NCBI RefSeq assembly: GCF_000938305.1
Contig: NZ_JYMT01000018.1
Coordinates: 62,001 to 126,000 of the forward strand
Direction: 5' to 3'
Length of the DNA stretch: 64,000 nucleotides
DNA from: Bradyrhizobium sp. LTSP885
Lineage (GTDB): Bacteria > Pseudomonadota > Alphaproteobacteria > Rhizobiales > Xanthobacteraceae
Below, in pieces: positions 36,748-44,988 of the stretch. A model generated the notes under the pieces. The model saw only the letters and a list, made by a program, of their open reading frames with translations. It was not told where the DNA came from and ran no database searches. Both the position numbers and the translations under genes were made by a program. Every line of letters begins with the position of its first letter. Position 1 is the first letter of the stretch.

Positions 36748-37485
36748 ATGATCGGAGCGAAACTGCGCCAGCGCCTTGCGGCGGGCGAGCATATTCTCAT
36801 GATAAACCCCAACCATGTCTCATCGGGACTGGTGGCCCGCCTCACTGAGCTGAAGGCGGATACGATCTTTATCGATTGCGAGCACGGCACGGCAAGCTTC
36901 GATGAAGCGCGCGAAATGGCGCGATCGGCGCGCTCCGGCGGCGGCGGCGCGATCCTGCGTCCGGATTCGCATCAGCGCTCGCTTCTGACGCGCTATCTCA
37001 ATGCGGGTGTCGACGGGTTGATGGTGCCGCTCGTCAATACGGCTGAACAGGCCCGAGCGGTGGTCGCGACTGTACGCCATGCCTGCCCCGCAGATTTCGA
37101 GACGAAGCTACTGATCTGCATGGTCGAGACGGTCGAGGCCGTCGGCAATCTCGACGAAATTCTTGCGGTCGAAGGCATTGACGTCTTCTTCGTCGGACCG
37201 GGCGATCTCTCGCAGTCGATGGGCTATCTGCCCTCAGTCCCGCGTGGTCAGCCGCGTCCGCGAGAGGTGCTCGATCTCGTCGAGTCGACGTTGGCGCGCA
37301 TTCGCGCTGCCGGCAAGATCGCAGGCACCCTGGTAATCGAAGACGACATCGAACATTGGTCGCGTTGCGGCGCCCAGCTGCTTTACTGCCATGTCGACCC
37401 GTTCCTGCGCGACAAGATCGAGGCGATGCACGAACTCGCTGCACGCAAAAGCGAACGTCATCCAACCCGGAGTCTGATGTCGTGA
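36748..37485 (+). CDS. HpcH/HpaI aldolase/citrate lyase family protein
   Basis: A 245-residue class II aldolase. FIDCEHGTASFDEARE near residue 42 carries the conserved His, MVETVEAVGNL near 126 the metal-binding Glu, and FFVGPGDLSQSMG near 147 the metal-binding Asp. The family splits 4-hydroxy-2-oxo acids (or joins pyruvate to an aldehyde) using a divalent metal. ATG 36748 has CGGAGA upstream. The stop shares one base with the aminotransferase start. The pairing with an aminotransferase suggests that a 4-hydroxy-2-amino acid is deaminated, then cleaved to pyruvate or oxaloacetate and an aldehyde (inference). Confidence 0.9.
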   Translation: MIGAKLRQRLAAGEHILMINPNHVSSGLVARLTELKADTIFIDCEHGTASFDEAREMARSARSGGGGAILRPDSHQRSLLTRYLNAGVDGLMVPLVNTAEQARAVVATVRHACPADFETKLLICMVETVEAVGNLDEILAVEGIDVFFVGPGDLSQSMGYLPSVPRGQPRPREVLDLVESTLARIRAAGKIAGTLVIEDDIEHWSRCGAQLLYCHVDPFLRDKIEAMHELAARKSERHPTRSLMS

Positions 37486-38684
37486 TGGTTCTTTCCGAGC
37501 GCGCGCAGCGCATCAAGGTCTCCCCGACGACGGCCGCGGCCCAGCGCGTCCGCGACCTGAAGGCCCAGGGGCGTGCCATCCTCGATTTGACGATAGGCGA
37601 GCCTGATTTCGACACACCGGCCCATATTAAACAGGCTGCGGTCGACGCGATCACGCGCGGCGAAACCAAGTACACGCCTGCCAATGGCATTGCTCCCCTC
37701 CGTGAGGCAATCGCAGCCAAGATGACGCAGCGCACCGGTGTGTCCTATACCCCGGACAGGATCACGGTCGGTGGCGGCGGCAAGCAGGTAATCTTTCTGG
37801 CGTTGATGGCAACGCTCGATCCAGGCAGCGAGGTCATCATCCCCGCACCCTATTGGGTATCCTATCCCGACATGGTGCTCGCCAATGACGGCATCCCGGT
37901 CATCGTCACTTGCCGGCAGCAACAATCCTTCAAGCTCACTTCCGCCCAGCTGGAGGCCGCGATCACGCCAAAGACCCGCTGGCTGGTGCTGAACACGCCC
38001 GGAAATCCGACAGGTATCGCCTACGACGCGGCCGAGCTGAGAGCGCTCGCCGAAGTGCTGCGCCGTCATCCCCATGTCGGCGTGTTGACCGACGAGATCT
38101 ATGATGAGGTCTGGTTCAAGCCGGAGGCCGCGCCGAGTTTGGTGCAAGCCGTGCCCGATCTCGCCGACCGGGTCTTCATCGTCAATGGCGTCTCCAAGAC
38201 CTATGCCATGACGGGTTGGCGTATTGGCTACGGGGCCGGTCCCAAGTCCATCATCGACGCCATCAACATGCTGCAGTCTCAGAGTTCGTCTTGTCCCGCT
38301 GCGGTGAGTCAATTTGCGGCGCTCGCCGCAATCACTGGGCCACAGGACTTTATCGCCGAGAGTGTTGCGGTCTATGCCCGCCGCCGAGATCTCGCGCTCG
38401 GTATGCTCAATGCGATACCGGGCCTCACCTGCCTGAAACCGGACGGAGGATTCTATCTTTTCCCGAATTGCTCTGCTTTTGTCGGACGCAAGACGCCGGA
38501 AGGGACAATCCTGGAGGATGATCGCGCGTTCGTCCTGCATTTGTTGGACGCTGGTGGCGTCGCGGCCGTTCACGGCTCGGCTTATGGTCTACCGGGATAT
38601 TTTCGCATCTCGATCTCGACTGACGACAGGGTCATCGAGCGCGGCTGCGCTTCCATTGCGGCAGTCTGCCGGAATCTTGCCTGA
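37485..38684 (+). CDS. class I/II pyridoxal phosphate aminotransferase (aspartate aminotransferase-like)
   Basis: A 399-residue fold type I aminotransferase. NTPGNPTG near residue 166, LTDEIYDEVWF near 199, the Schiff-base Lys in VSKTYAMTGWRIGYG near 236 and the substrate Arg in GYFRISIS near 376 are all present. It resembles alpha-subgroup aspartate/arogenate aminotransferases. The start overlaps the aldolase stop by one base (ATG at 37485; GTG one codon earlier possible). It ends the cluster. Partner amino acid and oxo acid are unknown; with HyuAB and the aldolase it probably moves the amino group off a ring-opened product. Confidence 0.92.
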   Translation: MVLSERAQRIKVSPTTAAAQRVRDLKAQGRAILDLTIGEPDFDTPAHIKQAAVDAITRGETKYTPANGIAPLREAIAAKMTQRTGVSYTPDRITVGGGGKQVIFLALMATLDPGSEVIIPAPYWVSYPDMVLANDGIPVIVTCRQQQSFKLTSAQLEAAITPKTRWLVLNTPGNPTGIAYDAAELRALAEVLRRHPHVGVLTDEIYDEVWFKPEAAPSLVQAVPDLADRVFIVNGVSKTYAMTGWRIGYGAGPKSIIDAINMLQSQSSSCPAAVSQFAALAAITGPQDFIAESVAVYARRRDLALGMLNAIPGLTCLKPDGGFYLFPNCSAFVGRKTPEGTILEDDRAFVLHLLDAGGVAAVHGSAYGLPGYFRISISTDDRVIERGCASIAAVCRNLA

Positions 38685-38914
38685 TGGATCGTAAGTGGCA
38701 AAATTGCGCAGTTCGAAATCTAAGCAGAGGCGACCGGTTCGGTTCGCGAAATCAATAACAATTTGGCCGAGACGCCTTGGTCGAGCGATCTTCGTTTAGC
38801 CCGAGATCCTTTGCCTAGCTCAAGCGCTAGACCAACGGAGCGGCCGCTCCTGGCGCAAAGCGGTCGGTCGCTTAACGGATCTTCCATAACGATGGTTAAG
38901 CAAAGACACCCAGG

Positions 38915-39682
38915 TTACGCCCCTGCCGCAACGCCGATCCGCCCAATGCCAGGCAATTTGAGCGCTGGACGCCGCAAGTCGAAACCGACGACTGCTCCGA
39001 AGAAGTTGATTTCGAAACCCTCAACCCAGCCGACCGTGATGCCCAGATAGCCGGCGAGCGTGGCGTACAGTCCGGTTCCTGACGCGGTTAAGCCGAACCA
39101 TCTTCCCCGATACGGGTAGTCCTTACCGATGGCCGTCGGCGGAAGAACAGCATTGAGCCCGGGAACGGCATCAAGTGCGGCCTGAACGAACGTGTTCGAG
39201 TTCGGCCCCGGCCATGCGCTGTAGTCGCCATAGGCGCGGAACTTATAATCTTCAACGACCTGGTGGATCTTAGGAATGAGATTTTGGGCTTCTTCGCCAT
39301 CGATGGCCACGACAACCGCTGGATCGGCGCCAAACCAACGACCATCCGCTGCAAAGCCATTGACCCGAATAGGCTCGCCCCACGCGGTGTAATCATATCG
39401 GCTGTAATTGCTCGCGCCGGCTTCCTTGACCACGATCCAGGTATGGACCGCAAAGATGCCACGCCACCGAACAGTACGGGCGGCAAATACCCGGATCAAA
39501 GCCTCGGGATGGGAAGACGCCGGGGGCAGAAGACCAGCGCTTGAACGATCCGCCGTTTGCCAGCTGCCTCGCGTGTCGGCGAACCAATAGTAACGCCCGG
39601 CAGATATTCCGATCGGCACAAAAACCAACAGCAAGAAAGCGATCACGGATTTTCTCAAACTCGCAGGCCCACCAGCGCTCAC
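38915..39682 (-). CDS. DUF3750 domain membrane-anchored protein
   Basis: A 255-residue protein of the DUF3750 family, function unknown. One hydrophobic helix at residues 11-28 anchors it or acts as a signal. Conserved blocks are FAVHTWIVVKEAGASNYSRYD, AYGDYSAWPGPNSNTFVQAAL and GRWFGLTASGTGLYATLAGYLG. The start is GTG, overlapping the stop of the upstream recombinase fragment by 4 bases. The gene looks intact although it sits in a stretch of decayed genes. Homologues occur in many rhizobia; the role is not known. Confidence 0.82.
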   Translation of the reverse strand: MSAGGPASLRKSVIAFLLLVFVPIGISAGRYYWFADTRGSWQTADRSSAGLLPPASSHPEALIRVFAARTVRWRGIFAVHTWIVVKEAGASNYSRYDYTAWGEPIRVNGFAADGRWFGADPAVVVAIDGEEAQNLIPKIHQVVEDYKFRAYGDYSAWPGPNSNTFVQAALDAVPGLNAVLPPTAIGKDYPYRGRWFGLTASGTGLYATLAGYLGITVGWVEGFEINFFGAVVGFDLRRPALKLPGIGRIGVAAGA

Positions 39683-40068
39683 AGGCCATCATATAGTTCT
39701 GCTTTTTGACCTTGCCAGCTGAGTGCCTGTACCTTCCGCAGATCCCGCAAAGTTGCGGGGATCTCGCCGTAAAGGACGCCTTTCAGGATGTTTGGCGCGA
39801 GGAAGGCAAGCCGTAGTTCGCCCCGGATGACCTTGGGGTGAAGGCGTATAGCGACCGCGAGATCCTCGATTGAAGCGAAACGCCCGCTTGCAAGGTCTCG
39901 CTGCCAAGCGTGCACCCGAGCCAAAGACTGCAGCACCTTTTGATCAGGCTCCTGTGTGGATGAACCTGGAACAATGTGAGGGCTGTCGGCCGGCTGCTTG
40001 GCCCTGGGTATCTTGATCGCCTCGATCAAAGACTCTTTTACGAAGGCGAGGTTCAGAGAGCCATCCTG
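39679..40068 (-). pseudogene. site-specific (resolvase-type) recombinase C-terminal fragment
   Basis: The frame opens just after a TGA and reads DGSLNLAFVKESLIEAIK, then LARVHAWQRDLASGRFASIE and LHPKVIRGELRLAFLAPNIL. This is the C-terminal tail of large serine-recombinase proteins, seen here without the catalytic N-terminus. It overlaps the start of DUF3750 by 4 bases and continues from a truncated ParB gene in another frame. It is therefore a remnant. Confidence 0.6.
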
Positions 40069-40480
40069 TCAGCGTGACTTCGAGGTCCTCAGCAGGCAGC
40101 AAGTCCACGAGTTCTCCTAACTCGATCGCCAACATTTCGCGATCCCAGCCGGCTTGTTCCGCAATCCTGTTATCGGCAATCAGATAGGCTCGCTTTTCAG
40201 CGTCGGAGAGGTGCCCAAACCGGATGATTGCGACCTGGGTCAGCCCCACCAGTCGGGCGGCTTCGACAAAGCCGTGGCCGGCCAGAATGGTACTTTGGTC
40301 ATCAACTATTACCGGTTTTATTTGACCGAATTTCTCAATGCTTTGTCTTATCAGCGCTATCTGCCTCTTCGAATGGGTTCTAGCGTTTCTCGGATGGGGT
40401 CGGAGCGCGCCTATCGGGACGAGCTCGTTAAGAGGAAATTCGACCTTGTCGCGATTAGATAGCGTCCGGGTAATTGCCAA
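39944..40480 (-). pseudogene. ParB/RepB-type N-terminal domain gene, truncated or frameshifted
   Basis: The 5' part encodes a ParB-like nuclease/DNA-binding domain: LRPHPRNARTHSKRQIALIR, FGQIKPVIVDD, ILAGHGFVEAARLVG and AYLIADNRIAEQAGWDREML. Such domains are found in ParB and in DNA-methylase fusions. After the VTLTG motif (near 40070) the reading frame becomes unrelated to any family, while the neighbouring frame continues as a recombinase tail. This indicates a junction or frameshift near 40070. No helix-turn-helix part is present. The start is TTG or unclear. It is probably not functional as ParB. Confidence 0.6.
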
Positions 40481-40558
40481 TGTTGCCTCCGTTAGTTAAG
40501 CGGAGAACAGCAGACCGTAGAGAAACTTCAAAAATAAACAAATAAGCGGGCTGTGTGT

Positions 40559-41166
40559 TTATTTATCTGGCCGAACGGGGACGCCCTCGTCGTTTGCTAA
40601 AAACCTCCTGATAAGCCGCATTGAAAATTCGAACTGGGATATGTTCTCCAAAATAACGAGCAGCTTCCTGTATGAGGATCTTTCGACGGCCTTCACCTTG
40701 TGCTTTTCGTGTTTGTAGCAGGCATTCGCAGCGTTCGCGCAGTTCGGACTTCGGGTCTTTTGGATGCCATGATAATTCAATGTCGCATAGCTTCCCACCG
40801 TGCTCATTGCCCAATTGCCGACGAAGTTAGGCCAGAGGCGCTTCCACTCAACGGTCGGTATGGACTCTCTCGTGGGATCGGACCGACCGCGTGGCACGCC
40901 AGTAGCTACTAACTCTTCACTCAGAAACTTCGTTTGCAAATTACGAAGCAATTCGCGCCCAACCGCACACGCTTCGCAATTTCCCGCCAAAGTTCCTTTG
41001 ATAGGCTTTTGCACATTTCATAGCGCTCATGGTGGTAGCCAGTCAGACCCGGGGGATAGCCAATCCGCTTCAGGGCAACTTCTGGCGTTTCAAAATAGGA
41101 AACGAAAATCTGCCGGAGCTGCTCGTCAAAGAACATTTCCGGCGCCCGACTCAGCGGGAATTTCAT
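40559..41166 (-). pseudogene. decayed gene of unknown function, about 200 codons
   Basis: Three frames read in order along the minus strand appear to be parts of one protein. The first, from ATG 41166, reads PEMFFDEQLRQIFVSYFETP and WREIAKRV. The second reads GRELLRNLQTKFLSEELVATG and TVEWKRLWPNFVGN. The third reads DIELSWHPKDPKSELRERCE, GEHIPVRIFNAAYQEVFSKR and ends GRPRSAR. Frame changes occur near 40990 and again near 40810. The SEELVATG and WKRLWP pattern looks like a small family of unknown function in rhizobia. A gene with two frameshifts is likely inactive. Confidence 0.5.
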
Positions 41167-41699
41167 TGGATTCGAGCCTCCATGCTCACCTTGCCAATTT
41201 AGGCCGGTTTGGAGGGAACCAGAAGAGCTAACTGTTCGTGGAATCCTGCGAAAATTTAACGCGGTCAGCGTGGCCTAGAAAGCCACTTGAATTTAAAATC
41301 GGTTTCAAGAATTCAGACTCGAAATAAACTGACCGAATAGACGCGCAATAGGCGCTAGACGGGCGCGCAGATGATTATTTGATTTCTTGAATTCATTCCT
41401 CTCGAATTGTCATTTCAAGATGAAATTGCTGAATCGTTTCGTGTCGTTCGTACGACGCCATATTTCGTGTCGTCGGCGCAATTGGGGACATGGTCAGTGA
41501 CGACCAAGTCTTACATCGTGCGGGGGAAGTAATTCGCGTAATGAGCGCTTATGGAACGGCTGCTTCTGAGTGCAAAGCGGCTGTTCATACACAAACAGTA
41601 AACCCTGCCGCTCAAAAACTAGACGCCGGTGCGGTCGAAAATGTGCGAGCCGATTAGCACTTCGGCGGCCGAAGCAGTCTTCGCCGCTCGGTGCCCTCG
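41167..41699. other. gene-free, AT-richer stretch
   Basis: About 530 bases that look poorer in GC than the rest, judged by eye. No frame with family features was found. Confidence 0.6.
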
Positions 41700-42671
41700 C
41701 TAGTTCTCGATCCAGACGGTCATGCCTGGCTCAAGGCCTGCCGGCTCTGCCTCCGGGTCGAGGCGCAAGCGCAGCGTGTTGCGGTCGTGATCGCCGATGA
41801 CCCGCTCGGCCTGCCAGGTCGCGAACGTTCCGAGCGGCCGCAACTCGGTGATGACGGCTTTGGTCGCGTCATCGGTGCCGTTCCGCTTCACGCTCGCCGT
41901 TTCTCCCATCACGAGGCGACTGAGATGATCTTCGCGCACATTGAACGAGAGCCATTGCTTGCCCGCCGCCTCCACCATGAGGATCGGTTGACCAGCGCGA
42001 ACATTCTCGCCCACCTCTGCGGCGATCACGCTCACCACGCCGTCGGCGGGCGCACGCAAGACCATCTTGTCGAGACGGCGCTCGAGCACCGCGACTGCGG
42101 CCGCCGCGGCCTCGACCTGGGTGTCTGCGATGGCGCGTTCCTCGCGGGTCGGACCCGCCACCGCCGCATCATAATTCGCCTGGGCCTCGGCCACATCGGC
42201 GCGCGCGCTCGCGACGTCGGTTTCGGCCTGGTCGAGCGTCTGCTGCGATTCAAAACTCTGACGGGCCAGCGTGCTGGTTCGGGTGAGCTGGGCCTGCACG
42301 TAGTCGAGGCGGGCGCTCGCCTTGGCGATGGCGGATTTCAGAGAATCGACCTGCTCACGACGAACGCCGGCATAGACGTTGTTTCGGTTCGCGGTTGCCG
42401 ATGCGAGCGCTGCGCGCGCCTGGTCTGCCTGTGCCGTCAACTCGACGGCGGAGAGCCTCGCCAGGACATCGCCCGCCCGCACCTGCGCGCCCTTCGCGAC
42501 CGCGATCGACACCAGTTGGCCGTTCACTTCCGGCTCGACCCTGACCTCGGTCGCCCGCACGACGCCAACGATTGGGACCGGCGATCCGGACCGACGCTCG
42601 GAATAGACCACAGCGCCGGCGACAAGCACGAGCGGGATCGCAACCATGGCTGCTCGGCTAGCTATGCGCAT
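41700..42671 (-). CDS. HlyD family efflux adaptor (periplasmic adaptor subunit)
   Basis: A 323-residue membrane-fusion protein. An N-terminal signal/anchor helix (residues 9-24) is followed by the biotinyl-lipoyl half-motif (VEPEVNGQLVSIAVAKGAQV), a long coiled-coil hairpin (about residues 70-180) and a beta-barrel part (KMVLRAPADGVVSVIAAEVG). The C-terminal end TVWIEN is short. ATG 42671 has GAGAGGACAGCGAC upstream and lies inside the end of the permease gene. It joins the inner membrane permease to an outer membrane channel. It is the last gene of a three-gene export operon. Confidence 0.9.
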   Translation of the reverse strand: MRIASRAAMVAIPLVLVAGAVVYSERRSGSPVPIVGVVRATEVRVEPEVNGQLVSIAVAKGAQVRAGDVLARLSAVELTAQADQARAALASATANRNNVYAGVRREQVDSLKSAIAKASARLDYVQAQLTRTSTLARQSFESQQTLDQAETDVASARADVAEAQANYDAAVAGPTREERAIADTQVEAAAAAVAVLERRLDKMVLRAPADGVVSVIAAEVGENVRAGQPILMVEAAGKQWLSFNVREDHLSRLVMGETASVKRNGTDDATKAVITELRPLGTFATWQAERVIGDHDRNTLRLRLDPEAEPAGLEPGMTVWIEN

Positions 42672-44988
42672 GTCGCTGTCCTCTCTTGACGGCAATCGCC
42701 GAGATCACGGCGAGCGTGAAATAGATCAGCGCAAGACACCACAGTCCGAGCCAGTCATGCGCGACCTCCCAGATGCTGGCACCGAGCTGGTTGATGCGCA
42801 CGAGGCCATCGATCGCAGCGTCGGCCGGGAACAGCCGGCCCAGCGCGAGGGCTGCGTCGGGAATTGCTTCGCGCGGCCATGCAAAACCGGCCGTGAAGAA
42901 CTGAGGCAGGCTGGTGGCCAGGAGCAGGATAGTCGCGTTCTCCGGCCGCGTGAACCAGGCTCCGACCGCTTGCCCCAGGAAGCTCGTCGCAAGCAGGAAT
43001 ACGGTCGCCAGCGCGAACAATTCTGGGAGATGGCCGAGCGTCGAGAAGCCATAGAGACGCGGCAGCACGATCAGATAAAGCGCGACCGCCGGAAGGTAGA
43101 TGGTCAGGTGGGCGATGCCGCGACCGAACACGCCGGACATCGCTCCACCGGAGCTCGCCAGCGACGTGCGGGTCAACATCGCCGCACCGATCAGGAGGGT
43201 TTGCTGCAGGATCAGTACAAACGCCGCCGGGACGACGTAGCTGGCGTAGCCACCGACCGGGTTGAAGATCGGCTGCAGCAGGACATCCGCGGGGCTCAAG
43301 CTCGCCAATTTCGCCTTGACGAGGCTTCCGTCCGAGCGAGCGCCTCGCGAAACGAGCTCGGACGTCAATGTTCCGACGGCCGTGGCAACACCGCTTGCCG
43401 TCGACCTGTATATGAATAGGTAGGTGGCATCCGCGTAGACCGGGATGTGAGCGGTGACGCCTTTGAGCACGTCGCGCTCGGTGCCTGGTGGGATATCGAC
43501 GACGGCAAACGCCTCGCCGCGATCGATTGCGCTACGCGCTTCGGCAAGGGTGCGAGCGCGAACCGCAACACTCAATGCGCCGCTCGCATCCAGCGTCTCG
43601 ACGATCTGACGGCTGAGATCGCTCAAATCGTTGTCGACGACCGCGATGGGAAGCTTGCGAAGGATCTGATTCAGATAGGGTTGCGGGTAATAGACACCGT
43701 AAACCAGGGGGGCCAGGAACAGCAGGCTGAAGGCGCTTTTGGTTCCAAGCACGCGCCGCCACTCCGCCTTGAAGGCGCCGCCAATGCCTCGCGGCGTCCA
43801 ATCGCTCGCGGTTGGCTCGGCAGGCCTTGCCGCCTCGAACCAGCCCTTACGCTTGAGACTCGCCATGCGCCAGATGGCGAGACCGGCAAACAGCACCGCG
43901 AGGCCCGCGAGCGCAGCGAATGGAACGGCGGATTCCACGACCGGCAATCCGCGCGCCGCCTGTCCCAACAGGACGGCCATGTACCAGCGCAGGGGCAGGA
44001 TCGCGCCCCAGGTCTGCGCGAAGGCGTTCATGCCGACGGAGGGGAAGCCGACGCCCGCATAGCCGAATGCAGGAGAAGCAATGAGGCCTGCGAGTCCCAG
44101 CCCCGTCGCCAGGTCGCCGACCAGGAGCTGCAGCAAAGCACCCAGTGACAGATAGGCAATAATGAGGAGCGAGCCGGCGGCAAGCATCAATGGCAAATCT
44201 CCCCTGAAGGGGATTTGCAGAACGCCCTCCAGGAGAAGCGGCACGGTCAACATGATCAGGAAGAAGATGCCGAACAGTGGTGCGAGCTTGCCGGCAAGTG
44301 CTGTGACCGGATTACCGCCGGCGCTTTCGAGCCAGGCCCGGGCGTCGCGGCGGCGGAATTCGGAGCCGACGGAATAGCCCGCGGCGAGCGTGATCACCAC
44401 ATGAATGATCGTCGGCAGCAGCGCACGCAACAGGAACTGCGCATAGTTCTTCTGCGGATTGACCAGTGCGATGGTCTCCGCCGTCATCGTTCCGAGCGAC
44501 GCCGGCGCGGGTACCGCGCGCGTGGCGGGAGCCGCCACGGACGCCGCGGCGGACAGTGCATCGCTCAGCCCCGAGGATGCAATGCCGGATGCCGTCAGGA
44601 ACTGCTGGTTATAGAAACCGACCACCTGCGGGCGGCGCGCGGCCTTCAGGTCGCGCTCGAAATCCGGCGGGACGTAAACTGCGGAGATCGCCTTGCCGGA
44701 CCGTATGTCCTGCACGGCCGTCGACAGCGTGCCGGAGCGATCGACGATTTTCAGGCTTGGAGACGCCGCGACGTATTGCACCAGGGCCCGCGACGCGTCC
44801 GACTTGTCCTCGTCGACGATCGTCACACCAAGTCCCCGTATCACCGGATGGCTGAACACCGTTGTGAGAACCACGAACGCAAACAACGGCACGCCGAAGA
44901 TCAGGAGCAACGCCACACGATCGTGAAACAGCCACTGGCACTCGCGGCGCGCGACCGATAGAAATCCCGGCTTTGACGCCGCCGTCAT
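42658..44988 (-). CDS. fused double ABC-2 type permease
   Basis: A 776-residue protein made of two ABC-2-type membrane units joined head to tail. The first has a helix at about 25-46 (VALLLIFGVPLFAFVVL), a large periplasmic loop, and a helix cluster at about 180-370. The second starts near residue 400 (GGAFKAEWRRVLGTKSAFSLL) and repeats the pattern to 770. The halves are related to YhhJ-like ABC-2 permeases. No ATP-binding domain is contained. It lies between two HlyD-family adaptors, overlapping both, so the three make one exporter. The substrate is unknown. No ATPase gene is beside it in the window. Confidence 0.85.
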   Translation of the reverse strand: MTAASKPGFLSVARRECQWLFHDRVALLLIFGVPLFAFVVLTTVFSHPVIRGLGVTIVDEDKSDASRALVQYVAASPSLKIVDRSGTLSTAVQDIRSGKAISAVYVPPDFERDLKAARRPQVVGFYNQQFLTASGIASSGLSDALSAAASVAAPATRAVPAPASLGTMTAETIALVNPQKNYAQFLLRALLPTIIHVVITLAAGYSVGSEFRRRDARAWLESAGGNPVTALAGKLAPLFGIFFLIMLTVPLLLEGVLQIPFRGDLPLMLAAGSLLIIAYLSLGALLQLLVGDLATGLGLAGLIASPAFGYAGVGFPSVGMNAFAQTWGAILPLRWYMAVLLGQAARGLPVVESAVPFAALAGLAVLFAGLAIWRMASLKRKGWFEAARPAEPTASDWTPRGIGGAFKAEWRRVLGTKSAFSLLFLAPLVYGVYYPQPYLNQILRKLPIAVVDNDLSDLSRQIVETLDASGALSVAVRARTLAEARSAIDRGEAFAVVDIPPGTERDVLKGVTAHIPVYADATYLFIYRSTASGVATAVGTLTSELVSRGARSDGSLVKAKLASLSPADVLLQPIFNPVGGYASYVVPAAFVLILQQTLLIGAAMLTRTSLASSGGAMSGVFGRGIAHLTIYLPAVALYLIVLPRLYGFSTLGHLPELFALATVFLLATSFLGQAVGAWFTRPENATILLLATSLPQFFTAGFAWPREAIPDAALALGRLFPADAAIDGLVRINQLGASIWEVAHDWLGLWCLALIYFTLAVISAIAVKRGQRHAHS

